The notes beneath the pieces are model-generated. The model searched no databases and was not told where the DNA came from. It saw nothing but the letters and a program-made list of their open reading frames with translations. A stretch of DNA of 64,000 bases, from positions 2,407,725 to 2,471,724 of the forward strand of contig NZ_DF820425.1 in NCBI RefSeq assembly GCF_000617845.2, read 5' to 3'. Position 1 is the first letter of the stretch. Each line of letters starts with the position of its first letter. A program made the position numbers and the translations under genes. This DNA comes from Bradyrhizobium sp. DOA9. Lineage in GTDB: Bacteria > Pseudomonadota > Alphaproteobacteria > Rhizobiales > Xanthobacteraceae. This document shows, piece after piece, positions 1 to 10,125 of this stretch.

Positions 1-187
1 CCAAGGCCTTGACGCGCGAGATCATGCTGCGCTGATCGGTCTCCTTCAGCCGCAGCAGCACGGCGGCGACGTCGGCGGACGCGATCAGCTCGGGCAGCTC
101 TGCGACCAGCGTCGCGGGATCATCGACGACGGGCGTTGCGAGATAGAGACGCGGCGCCGGGCGCGGCGGAGGCGGTTTGTTCGACAA
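1..187 (-). CDS. Thiamine-phosphate synthase-like protein, N-terminal part (runs off the window)
   Basis: Only the first 62 codons are inside the window; the gene continues past base 1. After a proline-rich leader the protein reads RLYLATPVVDDPATLVAEL, the first beta strand of the ThiE/TenI barrel, which joins the pyrimidine and thiazole halves of thiamine. The in-frame upstream codons are ATC and then TAG, so TTG at 187 is the only plausible start. It begins 3 bases after the class I aldolase stop, so it is probably the last gene of the tkt-gap-pgk-fba operon. Without the rest, a TenI-like paralogue cannot be excluded. Confidence 0.6.
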   Translation of the reverse strand, partial: MSNKPPPPRPAPRLYLATPVVDDPATLVAELPELIASADVAAVLLRLKETDQRSMISRVKAL

Positions 188-190
188 GAT

Positions 191-1216
191 CTAGGCTGCC
201 TTCTGTTCCAGGCTGCTTTGCCATTCGCCCCTGGAGGCGAGTCCGTTCATGCGGGCGCGATGGCTGAAGGCGCGCTGGCCGGCCGCGACGTTCTCGGGTC
301 TGCCGGACCAGGCCTTCTGCGGCGCGGCCTGCAGCGCGCGGCCGTAGGAGAAGGTCAGGCCCCAGGGCAATGGCCCGAGCTTGTGCATGGCGTTGAGATG
401 CGCGGTTGCCTCCTCGTCCGACTGGCCGCCGGAGAGGAAGGCGATGCCCGGCACTGCCGCCGGCACGCAGGCCTTGAGCAGCCGGATCGTCTTCTCCGCG
501 ACCTCCTCGACGGAGGCCTGCTTTGCGCATTTCTTGCCTGAGATCGCCATGTTCGGCTTCAGCACCATGCCCTCCAGCGCCACGCGCTGCACGCGCAATT
601 CCTGGAAGGTCTTGTTGAGCACGCGCTGCGTCACCTCATAGCAGCGTTCGATGTCGTGGTCGCCGTCCATCAGTACCTCCGGCTCGACGATCGGCACGAT
701 CTGCGCGGCCTGGCACAGCGCGGCATAGCGCGCCAGCGCGTGGGCGTTGACGCTGATCGCCGTCATCGAGGGGATGCCGCTGCCGATGTCGATCACCGCG
801 CGCCATTTGGCAAAGCGCGCGCCGCGCTCGTAATATTTCTTCAAGCGCTCGGCGAGCCTGTCGAGCCCGACCGTGACTGTTTCACCCGGGCACATCGGCA
901 AGGCTTGCGTGCCCTCGTCGACCTTGATGCCGGGAATGGCGCCGGCCTGCTCGATCAGCTTGACCAGCGGCGTGCCGTCCTTGGCGTTCTGCCAGATCGT
1001 CTCGTCATAGAGGATCACGCCGGAGATGTATCGGCTCATGGCGTCCTTGGCGCGGAACAGCATCTCGCGATAGTCGCGGCGGTTCTCTTCGGTCGATTCC
1101 ACGCCGATCGCGTCGAAACGCTTCCTGATGGTGCCGGAGGATTCGTCGGCGGCAAGGATGCCCTTGCCCGGCGTGACCATGGCGGTCGCGACTTTATTGA
1201 GCTCAGTCAGATTCAT
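191..1216 (-). CDS. Class I (Schiff-base) fructose-bisphosphate aldolase
   Basis: A 341-residue class I aldolase that splits or forms fructose 1,6-bisphosphate through a lysine Schiff base, without metal. The N-terminus has the family signature GILAADESSGTIRKRF (residues 19-34), and the Schiff-base lysine is K220 in the LKPNM motif. Start: an earlier in-frame codon at 1321 would add 35 unconserved residues, whereas ATG 1216 has a GGGAGGACCT ribosome site just upstream and gives the usual family length. It is the fifth gene of the minus-strand carbon operon, directly downstream of an unrelated class II aldolase of the same activity. Physiological direction (glycolysis, gluconeogenesis or Calvin cycle) is not shown by the sequence. 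Confidence 0.95.
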   Translation of the reverse strand: MNLTELNKVATAMVTPGKGILAADESSGTIRKRFDAIGVESTEENRRDYREMLFRAKDAMSRYISGVILYDETIWQNAKDGTPLVKLIEQAGAIPGIKVDEGTQALPMCPGETVTVGLDRLAERLKKYYERGARFAKWRAVIDIGSGIPSMTAISVNAHALARYAALCQAAQIVPIVEPEVLMDGDHDIERCYEVTQRVLNKTFQELRVQRVALEGMVLKPNMAISGKKCAKQASVEEVAEKTIRLLKACVPAAVPGIAFLSGGQSDEEATAHLNAMHKLGPLPWGLTFSYGRALQAAPQKAWSGRPENVAAGQRAFSHRARMNGLASRGEWQSSLEQKAA

Positions 1217-1316
1217 CGAGAGGTCCTCCCAGAACGATTCTGCCCTTGCCCGGGAAAATAGACCGTTCTCGGGCAATTGCCGAGTTAACGTTCGTCGCAG
1301 GGTGGGGGAGGACTCG

Positions 1317-1420
1317 GTCATTCCGGGGCGCGCCCCTTGGCGCGCGCCCGGAATCCATTGATCCGCGTCGATGGTGGCACCATGGATTCCGGGCTCGCGC
1401 TGCGCGCGCCCCGGAATGAC
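1317..1420. repeat. Palindromic intergenic repeat (about 104 bp)
   Basis: The ends are inverted copies (GTCATTCCGGGGCGCG and CGCGCCCCGGAATGAC), with an inner GGAATCCAT/ATGGATTCC pair, so the whole element can fold into a long hairpin. It fills the gap between the two aldolase genes. Elements of this design are scattered in many Bradyrhizobium intergenic regions (family knowledge). It may dampen read-through or stabilise the upstream mRNA; that is inference. Confidence 0.7.
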
Positions 1421-1441
1421 GGAAAACGGTGCGCGCGGCCC

Positions 1442-2509
1442 TTACGCCACCTTCGGATCCAGCTCGCCCTTGGCGTAGCGCTTGGCCATCTCGGCGGTGG
1501 TCAGGACCTTCTTGATCTTGGAGGCCTGGCCCGCGGTGTTGAACTCCTGCAGGCGCTGCTTGCACAGCTTGGTCATGGCTTCCATCGCCGGCTTCAAATA
1601 TTTGCGCGGATCGAACTCTTCCGGGTTGTCCTTGAGCACTTTCCGGATCTGGCCGGTCATCGCCATGCGGTTGTCGGTGTCGATGTTGATCTTGCGCACG
1701 CCGTTCTTGATGCCGCGCTGGATCTCGGCCACCGGCACGCCCCAGGTCGGCTTCATCTTGCCGCCATAGGCGTTGATGATGTCCTGCAGGTCCTGCGGCA
1801 CCGAGGAGGAGCCGTGCATGACCAGATGCGTGTTCGGCAGCTTGCGGTGGATCTCCTCGATCACGTTCATGGCGAGGATGTCGCCGTCCGGCTTGCGGGT
1901 GAATTTGTAGGCGCCGTGGGAGGTACCCATCGCGATCGCGAGCGCGTCGACCTTGGTCTCCTGCACGAACTTCACGGCCTCGTCCGGATTGGTCAGCAGC
2001 TGGTCGTGGCTGAGCTTGCCTTCGGCGCCGTGGCCGTCTTCCTTGTCGCCCATGCCGGTTTCGAGCGAGCCGAGCACCCCGAGCTCGCCTTCCACCGAGA
2101 TGCCGCCGAGATGGGCCATGTCGGTCACGGTCTTGGTGACGCCCACATTGTAGCCCCAGTCGCCCGGCGTCTTGCCGTCGGCCTTGAGCGAGCCGTCCAT
2201 CATCACGGAGGTGAAGCCGGCCTGGATCGCGGTCATGCAGGTCGCGGGCTCGTTGCCGTGGTCGAGATGCACGCAGACGGGAATGTGCGGATAGATCTCG
2301 GTCACCGCGTCCATCATGTGCTTGAGCATGACGTCGTTGGCGTAGGAGCGCGCACCGCGCGAGGCCTGGATGATGACGGGCGCGTCGACCTGGTTGGCCG
2401 CGTCCATGATCGCCAGCGCCTGCTCCATGTTGTTGATGTTGAAGGCCGGTACGCCGTAATCGTTCTCCGCCGCGTGGTCGAGCAATTGACGTAACGTGAT
2501 CCGAGCCAT
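1442..2509 (-). CDS. fba: Class II (zinc) fructose-bisphosphate aldolase, Calvin-cycle subtype
   Basis: A 355-residue zinc-dependent aldolase. HLDHG at residues 81-85 supplies the catalytic aspartate (D83) and a zinc histidine (H84); later histidines occur in GTSHGAYKF and VMHGSSSVP, and the NIDTDNR phosphate-binding segment is present. Length and motifs fit the subtype often found with cbb or gap/pgk genes. It lies 39 bases after pgk and before a class I aldolase, so one transcript encodes two mechanistically unrelated enzymes for the same step. The long plus-strand frame over it is an antisense shadow of GC-rich codons. Confidence 0.95.
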   Translation of the reverse strand: MARITLRQLLDHAAENDYGVPAFNINNMEQALAIMDAANQVDAPVIIQASRGARSYANDVMLKHMMDAVTEIYPHIPVCVHLDHGNEPATCMTAIQAGFTSVMMDGSLKADGKTPGDWGYNVGVTKTVTDMAHLGGISVEGELGVLGSLETGMGDKEDGHGAEGKLSHDQLLTNPDEAVKFVQETKVDALAIAMGTSHGAYKFTRKPDGDILAMNVIEEIHRKLPNTHLVMHGSSSVPQDLQDIINAYGGKMKPTWGVPVAEIQRGIKNGVRKINIDTDNRMAMTGQIRKVLKDNPEEFDPRKYLKPAMEAMTKLCKQRLQEFNTAGQASKIKKVLTTAEMAKRYAKGELDPKVA

Positions 2510-2548
2510 CTGTCTTGTTCTCCCGTTGGGGCCTCTCGGGCCGCTTGC

Positions 2549-3745
2549 TTACTTGATCCGCAGAACTTCAACGCCGGGCAGGGGCTTGCCTTCCATCCAT
2601 TCAAGGAATGCGCCACCGGCGGTCGACACATAGGTGAAGTCGCCCGCCACATGGGCCTGGTTGAGCGCCGCGACGGTGTCGCCGCCCCCCGCGATCGAGA
2701 TCAGCTTCTTGGCCCTGGTGCGCTCGGCCGCGTGCTTGGCGGCCGCGACCGTGCCGCGGTCGAACGGCTGCATCTCGAAGGCGCCCAGCGGGCCGTTCCA
2801 GACCAGGGTCGCCGCATCGTCGATCGCGGCGTGGACGCGCGCGATCGATTGCGGCCCGACGTCGAGGATCATGCCGTCGGCCGGGATCGCATCGAGCCCA
2901 TAGGCATGCGACGGTGCGTTGGCGGCGAAGTGATAGGCGACGACGGCATCGACGGGGAGAATGATGGCGCAATTGGCGGCTTCCGCCTTCTCCATGATGC
3001 GCAGCGCGGTGGCGCTGAGATCCTTCTCGGCCAGCGACTTGCCGACCGCAACGCCCTGCGCGTGCAGGAAGGTGTTGGCCATGCCGCCGCCGATCACGAG
3101 CGCGTCGACCTTGGTCACGAGGTTTTCCAGGAGGTCGATCTTGGTCGAGACTTTTGCGCCGCCGATGATGGCGATGACCGGCTTGGTCGGCGAGCCCAGC
3201 GCCTTCTCCAGCGCGTCCAGCTCGGCCTGCATGGTGCGGCCGGCATAGGCCGGCAGCTTGTGGCCGAGGCCTTCGGTCGAGGCGTGGGCGCGGTGCGCGG
3301 CCGAGAACGCGTCACTGACCCAGATGTCGCCGAGTTTTGCGAGCTCCGCGACGAAGGCCGGATCGTTCTTTTCTTCCTCTTTGTGGAAGCGGGTGTTTTC
3401 CAGGCACAGGATGTCGCCGTCCTTCAGGCCGGCAACCGCCTTGGCCGCGGGCTCGCCGATGCAATCGTCGGCGAAGGCGACGGGCTTCTTCACCACTTTC
3501 GCCAGCGCCTCCGCAACGGGCCTCAGCGAATCCTTGGCGTCGCGCCCCTTCGGCCGGCCGAAATGCGCGAGCAGGATGACCTTGCCGCCCTTGTCCGCGA
3601 TCTCGGTGATGGTCGGCGCCACGCGCTCGAGCCGGGTGGCGTCGGTGACGCGCCCGCTCTCCATGGGCACGTTGAGGTCGACGCGCAGCAGCACGCGTTT
3701 GCCCTTCACGTCGACGTCGTCGAGGGTGCGGAATTTGTTGGTCAT
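2549..3745 (-). CDS. pgk: Phosphoglycerate kinase
   Basis: A 398-residue glycolytic/gluconeogenic kinase interconverting 1,3-bisphosphoglycerate plus ADP with 3-phosphoglycerate plus ATP. The substrate-binding N-terminus reads [12 protein letters not shown], followed by [10 protein letters not shown]; the C-terminal nucleotide domain has the glycine-rich [11 protein letters not shown] and the [12 protein letters not shown] loop. The frame is open upstream for 41 more codons, but those are the translated repeat at 3753-3880; ATG 3745 opens the conserved sequence. It sits between gap and the class II aldolase in the minus-strand operon. Confidence 0.97.
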   Translation of the reverse strand: MTNKFRTLDDVDVKGKRVLLRVDLNVPMESGRVTDATRLERVAPTITEIADKGGKVILLAHFGRPKGRDAKDSLRPVAEALAKVVKKPVAFADDCIGEPAAKAVAGLKDGDILCLENTRFHKEEEKNDPAFVAELAKLGDIWVSDAFSAAHRAHASTEGLGHKLPAYAGRTMQAELDALEKALGSPTKPVIAIIGGAKVSTKIDLLENLVTKVDALVIGGGMANTFLHAQGVAVGKSLAEKDLSATALRIMEKAEAANCAIILPVDAVVAYHFAANAPSHAYGLDAIPADGMILDVGPQSIARVHAAIDDAATLVWNGPLGAFEMQPFDRGTVAAAKHAAERTRAKKLISIAGGGDTVAALNQAHVAGDFTYVSTAGGAFLEWMEGKPLPGVEVLRIK

Positions 3746-3752
3746 CTCTCTT

Positions 3753-3880
3753 GTCCCGGGCGCTGCGATAGCAGCGGAGCGATGCGCTGCAGAACCGGGA
3801 CTCACATCACAGCGAGTCCCGCGGTTGAATGGGTCCCGGCTCTGCGGAACAGCGCCTACGCGCTGCACCGCGTCCGGGAC
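3753..3880. repeat. Double-hairpin intergenic repeat between gap and pgk
   Basis: Two successive imperfect hairpins, each bounded by GTCCCGG and CCGGGAC, with CGCTGC-rich inner arms. The form is a recognised Bradyrhizobium-type intergenic palindrome. It fills nearly all of the gap-pgk spacer, so any shared gap-pgk transcript would carry it. Confidence 0.65.
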
Positions 3881-3892
3881 ACGAGACCCTGA

Positions 3893-4900
<1,008 letters not shown>

Positions 4901-4976
4901 GTTTCGTCTCCTTCAATGACCGTTGTCATCCCGCACAACGCGCTTTGCACGCCTGCGAGGGTTTTTTAGGGGCGGA

Positions 4977-4995
4977 CGCCCGGTTCGGCCGGGCG
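4977..4995. other. Strong short hairpin between tkt and gap
   Basis: CGCCCGG, a five-base loop, then CCGGGCG form a seven-pair GC stem in the 148-base tkt-gap spacer. There is no uridine run on the 3' side in the direction of tkt, so it is not a textbook intrinsic terminator; it could mark RNA processing or attenuation. Confidence 0.4.
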
Positions 4996-5048
4996 GTGCT
5001 TGATCATATGGGAGATTAGGTAGTCCTTTTTTGCGGCAAGCTCAACTC

Positions 5049-7034
5049 TCAGCTGACGCGCTTCAGCACGGCGTTGACCGCAGCCTCGGCGGTAATGCCG
5101 AAATGCTTGTAAAGCTCCTTTGCAGGGCCGCTTTCGCCGAACGAATGCATGCCGATGAATTCGCCATCCTGGCCGATCACGGCATCCCAGCCCCAGCGCA
5201 CGGCGGCCTCGATCGCGATCTTGACCGGCGCGTTGCCGATGATGGCGGCGCGCTTGGCCTCTGGTTGCGCTAACAACAGTTCGAGCGACGGAACGGAGAC
5301 AACGCGCGAGGCGACGCCGCGTTCCGCCAGCTGCTTCTGGGCCGCGACCGCGATCTCGACCTCCGAGCCCGAGGCGAACAGCGTCGCCTTGGCTTCGCCC
5401 TGGGCTGCGACCAGTTCATAGGCACCGGCCGCGCAGGGATTGTCGTTCGGTGCGGTGGTCCGCAGCTGCGGCAGGTTCTGCCGCGTCAGCGCCAGTACCG
5501 TCGGGCCGTCCACGCGGTTCAGTGCAAGCTCCCAGCATTCGGCGACCTCGACGGCATCGCAGGGACGGAACACGCGCATGTTGGGAATGGCGCGGAGCGC
5601 AGCGAGATGCTCGACCGGCTGATGGGTCGGGCCGTCCTCGCCGAGACCGATGGAATCGTGGGTCATCACGTAGACGACGCCGGCGCCCATCAGCGCGGCA
5701 AGGCGCATCGCCGGACGCGCATAATCGGTGAACACCAGGAAGGTCGCGCCGTTCGGCGCGAAGCCGCCGTGCAGGAAAATGCCGTTCATCGCGGCGGCCA
5801 TGCCGTGCTCGCGGATGCCGTAATGGATGAAGCGGCCCTTTGGCGTCTTGGCCGAGAAGGCGGTCGCCGACTTCGCCTTGTTGTTGTTGGAGCCGGTGAG
5901 ATCGGCGGAGCCTGCGAGGAATTCCATCGGCATCGCGCCGGCGATGACTTCGATCACGGCTTCCGAGGACTTGCGCGTGGCGGCCGTCATCGGCTTGTCC
6001 AGCAGCTCCTTCTTGTACGCGCGCACGGCCTTTGCCAGCGAAGCCGGACGCTCGTGACGCAGGCGGCGCTCGAACTCGGCGCGCTTGCGGCTGCCGAGCT
6101 CGCCGAGCCGCGCTTCCCATTCCTGGCGTGCCGCGGCGCCGCGGCTGCCGGCGGCGCGCCAGGCCTTCAGCACGTCATCGGCGACCGCGAACGGCTCGAG
6201 CGAAATGCCGAGATTTTCCTTGGCAGCCTTGAGCTCGTCGGCGCCGAGTGCTTCGCCGTGCACCTTCGAGGTGCCTTGCTTGTGCGGCGCGCCGAAGCCG
6301 ATGGTGGTGCGGCAGGCGATCAGCGTCGGCTTGCTGGATTTCTTCGCGCGCGTGATGGCGTCGGCGATCGCCGACTGGTCGTGGCCGTCGATCTTCTCGG
6401 CGGCCCAGCCCGCCGACTTGAAGCGCTTCACCTGGTCGACGGAATCGGCGATCGAGGTCGGGCCGTCGATCGAGATGCCGTTGTCGTCGTAGAGCACGAT
6501 CAGCTTGTTGAGCTTCCAGTGGCCGGCCATCGCGATCGCTTCCTGCGACACGCCTTCCATCAGGTCGCCGTCGGAGGCGAGCACGTAGGTGTGGTGGTCG
6601 ACGATCTTCTTGCCGAATTCGGCGGCGAGCATCTTCTCGGCGAGCGCCATGCCGACCGCGGTCGAGATGCCCTGGCCGAGCGGGCCGGTGGTGGTCTCGA
6701 TGCCCTTGGTGCGGAAATTCTCGGGATGGCCGGGGGTCAGCGAGTCGACCTGACGGAATTGCTTGATCTGGTCCAGCGTCATTTCGGTATTGCCGGTCAG
6801 ATACAGCAGCGAATAGAGCAGCATCGAGCCGTGGCCGGCCGAAAGCACGAAGCGGTCGCGGTCCGGCCAGGCCGGGCTTCCGGCATCGAATTTCAGGAAC
6901 TGCGTGAACAGCACGGTCGCGATATCGGCCGCGCCCATCGGCAGGCCGGGATGGCCCGATTTGGCCTTCTCGACGGCGTCCATCGAGAGGCCGCGGATCG
7001 CGTTGGCCATACGGGTGTGATCGACCTGCGTCAT
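5049..7034 (-). CDS. tkt: Transketolase
   Basis: A 661-residue thiamine-diphosphate enzyme moving two-carbon units between sugar phosphates. Visible marks are the N-terminal [13 protein letters not shown], the ThDP/metal motif beginning [13 protein letters not shown], and the pyrimidine-domain signature [20 protein letters not shown]. The frame stays open 46 codons further upstream, but ATG 7034 begins the conserved N-terminus and gives the usual length. It is the first gene of the minus-strand carbon operon, so the operon promoter should lie in the 400-base gap upstream, shared with the divergent DUF4164-zapA unit. Confidence 0.97.
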   Translation of the reverse strand: MTQVDHTRMANAIRGLSMDAVEKAKSGHPGLPMGAADIATVLFTQFLKFDAGSPAWPDRDRFVLSAGHGSMLLYSLLYLTGNTEMTLDQIKQFRQVDSLTPGHPENFRTKGIETTTGPLGQGISTAVGMALAEKMLAAEFGKKIVDHHTYVLASDGDLMEGVSQEAIAMAGHWKLNKLIVLYDDNGISIDGPTSIADSVDQVKRFKSAGWAAEKIDGHDQSAIADAITRAKKSSKPTLIACRTTIGFGAPHKQGTSKVHGEALGADELKAAKENLGISLEPFAVADDVLKAWRAAGSRGAAARQEWEARLGELGSRKRAEFERRLRHERPASLAKAVRAYKKELLDKPMTAATRKSSEAVIEVIAGAMPMEFLAGSADLTGSNNNKAKSATAFSAKTPKGRFIHYGIREHGMAAAMNGIFLHGGFAPNGATFLVFTDYARPAMRLAALMGAGVVYVMTHDSIGLGEDGPTHQPVEHLAALRAIPNMRVFRPCDAVEVAECWELALNRVDGPTVLALTRQNLPQLRTTAPNDNPCAAGAYELVAAQGEAKATLFASGSEVEIAVAAQKQLAERGVASRVVSVPSLELLLAQPEAKRAAIIGNAPVKIAIEAAVRWGWDAVIGQDGEFIGMHSFGESGPAKELYKHFGITAEAAVNAVLKRVS

Positions 7035-7432
7035 GTCTGAAATCCGTCTGAAATGAGGCGCTTGGCGATGGTTGCCCGCGCGGGGAGAAGCCTGGCGGCC
7101 ACTGAAGGTTGGCGCTGGGATAGCACCTCGGTTCCGGGAGTCCAAGGCAATCGAACGCCGGTTTGACCGCAAAAGTTGCCGGTGTGGACATCGGTTTTCC
7201 GCCGGGATCGGGCCGGGCGGAATCGACGGATCGGCACGTCGTCCCGATTGATCGGTGCATAGTTCTGCGGCGGCGTTGCGCTTGGCTAGCTTGCTTTGTA
7301 AATTTCTGCTTCTAACCGCTTGCCGAACCGAGTCTTTTGCCGGACGGCAAGCTCCAGGGAAAGGCCACTGGGCAAAGGCCGCCAGGTTCCGCCGCTGACT
7401 GCATGAACGATCGCGTATCCAACAGTTCCGCC
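7035..7432. other. Divergent intergenic region between tkt and the zapA operon
   Basis: About 400 bases with no convincing gene. It must hold the promoters of the minus-strand tkt operon and the plus-strand DUF4164-zapA unit. No clear sigma-70 pair or known operator could be singled out by eye. Confidence 0.5.
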
Positions 7433-7723
7433 ATGACGGAGTCGTCCGCCGTCGAGATCGAGATCGCGACCCGCAGACTCATGGCGGCGCTCGACGCGCT
7501 CGAAAGTGCGGTGGAGCGGCGGCGCGACGCCGATCGCGACGAGAACGAGCTTGCGGCGCGAATCCAGGCGCTCGGCGCGGATCGCTCGCGTCTTGCCGAC
7601 GAGCTCGACGGTGCGCTGGTGAAGGCACGCAAGCTCGAGCGCACCAATCGCGAGATATCCGACCGGCTGGATTCCGCGATCGTCACGATACGCTCGGTGC
7701 TCGATACCGGAGAGGACGGATGA
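7433..7723 (+). CDS. DUF4164 coiled-coil protein upstream of ZapA
   Basis: A 96-residue charged protein, almost wholly predicted coiled coil, rich in Glu, Arg and Leu heptads through residues 8-85 (for example [18 protein letters not shown]). Proteins of this kind (DUF4164) precede zapA in rhizobia and are presumed to have a division-related role, but no biochemical function is established. The start could be ATG 7403 (10 residues longer) or ATG 7433; neither has a strong ribosome site, and the later one begins the conserved part. Its stop overlaps the zapA start in ATGA, indicating translational coupling. Confidence 0.75.
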   Translation: MTESSAVEIEIATRRLMAALDALESAVERRRDADRDENELAARIQALGADRSRLADELDGALVKARKLERTNREISDRLDSAIVTIRSVLDTGEDG

Positions 7724-8103
7724 GTCACATCAACGTCACCATCAACGGCCGGCAATACCGCATGGCCTGCGAGGAGGGCCAGGAGGTGCGGCTGCTCAAG
7801 CTCGCCGAAACGCTGGAGACCCGCATCCAGTCGCTGCGCGGAAAATTCGGCGAGATCGGCGACGCGCGCCTCACCGTGATGGCCGCGCTGACCGTGTGCG
7901 ACGAACTGGTCGACACCACCAACCGCGTCCGCACCCTCGAGCAGGAATTGACCGAGCTCCGGGATTTCCGCAACGCCGCCGTCGAGCGCGCCAGGATGAC
8001 GCAGACCGCAGTCGTCAACGCGCTCAACGCCGCCGCCGAGCGCATCGAGAAATCGACGCAAGTCCTGAACCGCACGGTCGGAAATGGCATCGCGATCGGG
8101 TAG
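7720..8103 (+). CDS. zapA: Cell division protein ZapA
   Basis: A 127-residue ZapA that should bind FtsZ and bundle protofilaments at the division ring. The N-terminal beta strand reads INVTINGRQYRMACEEGQE, typical of the dimerising ZapA head, followed by a helix with KLAETLETRI and a long C-terminal coiled coil. It overlaps the upstream coiled-coil gene by four bases and is followed by a repeat and a 6S RNA candidate, the same zapA-ssrS-ygfA order as in enterobacteria. Confidence 0.92.
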   Translation: MSHINVTINGRQYRMACEEGQEVRLLKLAETLETRIQSLRGKFGEIGDARLTVMAALTVCDELVDTTNRVRTLEQELTELRDFRNAAVERARMTQTAVVNALNAAAERIEKSTQVLNRTVGNGIAIG

Positions 8104-8108
8104 CGTTC

Positions 8109-8262
8109 ACCCTCCCCTGGAGGGGGAGGGTCGATCGCGCGCAGCGCGAGCGGGGTGGGTGATCTCTCAACACGGGGACTGCCCGTGGGGAGAGATCACC
8201 CCACCCCGTCTCACATTTCGCTGCGCTCCATGTGAGCCGACCCTCCCCCTCCAGGGGAGGGT
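8109..8262. repeat. Long palindromic repeat after zapA
   Basis: The outer arms, ACCCTCCCCTGGAGGGGGAG and its inverse, match perfectly over more than 20 bases. Inner arms around GTGATCTCTC and GAGAGATCAC pair as well, giving a roughly 150-base cruciform-capable element. This is a common dispersed repeat type in Bradyrhizobium genomes. It starts 5 bases after the zapA stop codon and could end or protect the zapA transcript. Confidence 0.7.
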
Positions 8263-8332
8263 AAGAAAGCGCGGCTCGAAGGCGACCCGCTCGCCGCACT
8301 GGCGATTCGTCAGTATCGTTGTTACATTGCCC

Positions 8333-8497
8333 AAGCGAGGCTGCGACGTGCGTCAGGAGCCATATATCCCCGGGGCCTTATCGATCCTTTAGGGAACTGT
8401 CCCTGGCCGGGCCCGTGGGCCCGGACATATGGTGCCCACCTACTTTCGTAGGGAACTCCGGGATCGAGTGCTTCAACGGCGTCCGCGGCTTCGCACT
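8333..8497 (+). ncRNA. ssrS: 6S RNA (ssrS) candidate
   Basis: The position between zapA and formyltetrahydrofolate cyclo-ligase is the conserved home of 6S RNA, which mimics an open promoter and sequesters sigma-70 RNA polymerase. The roughly 160-base segment closes on itself: GCGAGGCTGCGACG near 8335-8348 pairs with CGTCCGCGGCTTCGC near 8480-8494 with G-U pairs allowed. A strong apical hairpin (CCGGGCCC, GT, GGGCCCGG) and a small CCTAC/GTAGG hairpin on the 3' side of the central bubble follow the alphaproteobacterial layout. Ends are approximate and no covariance search was run. Confidence 0.75.
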
Positions 8498-8551
8498 TTC
8501 GTTTGCTTGCAATGCGTTCTTGTCGAGTGGGGTCTACGACAAACCGGCAGT

Positions 8552-8692
8552 GTCATGTCCCCATAGTGCGCAATTGCGCACGTGGGACCGGGGCATCCAG
8601 TACGCCGCAGCGTCGATGTTTGATCACTGGCGTCTCTGGAATACTGGATCACCCGCCCCAGTGCGCAAGGGCGCACAAGGCGGGTGATGACG
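8552..8692. repeat. Dispersed palindromic repeat between 6S RNA and the cyclo-ligase gene
   Basis: It contains the inverted pair GTGCGCAATTGCGCAC and a second hairpin formed by ATCACCCGCC and GGCGGGTGAT around GTGCGCAAGGGCGCAC. The phrase GGCATCCAGTACGCCG plus a later CTGGATCACCCGCC is a known Bradyrhizobium repeat style. No coding capacity is apparent. Confidence 0.6.
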
Positions 8693-8726
8693 GCGGAGCA
8701 AGACTTCGCCTTCGGAGCAAGCACAC

Positions 8727-9323
8727 ATGCCCAACACCAAAGCCGAGCTCCGTGCCAAAGCCCTCGCCAGGCGCGATGCGCTGAGCGAGAAGAAGCGTAC
8801 GGCAGCGGCCGCAAAGCTCGCCAGGCGCGGGTTGCCGTTCGAGCTGCTGCCCGGCAGCATCGTCTCCGGCTATTCGCCGATCCGCAGCGAGATCGATCCG
8901 ATGCCGCTGCTCGCAAAGCTCGCGGAGCAGGGCGCCAGGCTGGCGCTGCCCTGCGTCACCGCCCGCGGCCAGGCCCTGATCTTCCGCATCTTCCATCCGA
9001 ACGACCGCCTGATGCTGGGCCCGCTCGGCATTCCCGAACCGTCACCTGCGGCGGCCGAAGTCATTCCCGACATCATGCTGACGCCGCTCGCCGCCTTCGA
9101 CCGCCTCGGCCATCGCATCGGCTACGGCGCGGGCCATTACGATTTCACCTTCGCGCATTTGCGCAAAGCCAAGCACATCGTCGGCATCGGCCTTGCATTT
9201 GCAGCGCAGGAGATCGAGGCGGTTCCGGCACTATCCCACGACGTCGCGCTGGATTATGTGCTAACGGAATCGGACGTGTTCGATTTCCGGAGTTCTGAAG
9301 TTGCGCATTCTCTTCGTGGGTGA
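8727..9323 (+). CDS. 5-formyltetrahydrofolate cyclo-ligase
   Basis: A 198-residue enzyme converting 5-formyl-THF to 5,10-methenyl-THF with ATP. The family signature is clear: an N-terminal KAELRAKALARRDAL helix and the C-terminal substrate loop FDRLGHRIGYGAGHYD (usually GYGGGYYD). Position after zapA and the 6S RNA matches the ygfA locus of other proteobacteria, and co-processing with 6S RNA is likely by analogy. The gene overlaps the next one by 23 bases. Confidence 0.93.
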   Translation: MPNTKAELRAKALARRDALSEKKRTAAAAKLARRGLPFELLPGSIVSGYSPIRSEIDPMPLLAKLAEQGARLALPCVTARGQALIFRIFHPNDRLMLGPLGIPEPSPAAAEVIPDIMLTPLAAFDRLGHRIGYGAGHYDFTFAHLRKAKHIVGIGLAFAAQEIEAVPALSHDVALDYVLTESDVFDFRSSEVAHSLRG

Positions 9324-10125
9324 CGTCGTCGGCCGTAGCGGGCGCGAGGCCGTCTCCGAATATCTGCCCGGCATGGTGAAGGACTGGTCGCTCGATCTCG
9401 TCGTCGTCAACGGCGAGAACTCGGCCGGCGGCTTCGGCATCACGGAAGCGATCTACCAGGAGTTTCTCGAGGCCGGCGCCGACGCGGTGACGCTCGGCAA
9501 TCACTCCTGGGACCAGCGCGAGGCGCTCGTCTTCATCGAGCGCGCCGACCGCCTGGTGCGCCCGGCGAACTATCCGCGCGGTACGCCCGGCCGCGGTGCC
9601 GCTTTGGTCGAGACCAAGAACGGCAGGCATGCGCTCGTCGTCAACGCTTTGGGCCGCGTCTTCATGACCCCGTTCGACGATCCCTTCGCCGCACTCGAAC
9701 GCGAATTGGGGGCCTGTCCGCTCGGCGTCGCGGCAGATGCCATCGTCGTCGATGTCCATTGCGAGGCGTCGAGCGAGAAGCAGGGCATCGGCTTCTTCTG
9801 CGACGGCCGCGCCAGCCTCGTCGTCGGCACCCACACCCACGTGCCGACCGCCGACCACCAGATCCTCGCAGGCGGCACCGCCTATATGACCGACGCCGGC
9901 ATGACCGGCGATTACGATTCCATCATCGGCATGCAGAAGGAAGAGCCGCTGCGGAGGTTCACGTCAGGGATTCCGTCCGGCCGCTTCGAGCCGGCGGCGG
10001 GCGCAGCAACGCTCAGCGGCGTCGCGGTGGAGACCGATGATGCGACGGGGCTAGCGCTCCGCATCGCGCCGGTGCGCATGGGCGGAAGGCTGGAGCCGAC
10101 GAAGCCGAAGTTCTGGTTGAGTTGA
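9301..10125 (+). CDS. YmdB-type metallophosphoesterase (TIGR00282 family)
   Basis: A 274-residue calcineurin-like phosphoesterase related to YmdB, reported in Bacillus as a cyclic-nucleotide phosphodiesterase. Metal-site motifs are in order: FVGDVVG at the N-terminus, VVNGENSAGG, TLGNHSWDQ, DVHCEASSEK and VGTHTHVPTADH. It starts at TTG 9301 inside the end of the cyclo-ligase gene, so the two are coupled. Substrate in this organism is unknown. Confidence 0.9.
   Translation: MRILFVGDVVGRSGREAVSEYLPGMVKDWSLDLVVVNGENSAGGFGITEAIYQEFLEAGADAVTLGNHSWDQREALVFIERADRLVRPANYPRGTPGRGAALVETKNGRHALVVNALGRVFMTPFDDPFAALERELGACPLGVAADAIVVDVHCEASSEKQGIGFFCDGRASLVVGTHTHVPTADHQILAGGTAYMTDAGMTGDYDSIIGMQKEEPLRRFTSGIPSGRFEPAAGAATLSGVAVETDDATGLALRIAPVRMGGRLEPTKPKFWLS

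Noticed and set aside
1337..2494. Plus-strand open frame of 385 codons over the class II aldolase
   Set aside because: It is the antisense shadow of a well-supported gene with GC-rich codons; no family motif and no ribosome site.
4960..5048. Intrinsic terminator after tkt
   Set aside because: The GC hairpin lacks a uridine run on the 3' side in the direction of transcription, and gap follows in the same orientation.
5607..7040. Plus-strand open frame of 477 codons over transketolase
   Set aside because: Antisense of tkt, His/Arg/Gly-rich with no recognisable domain.
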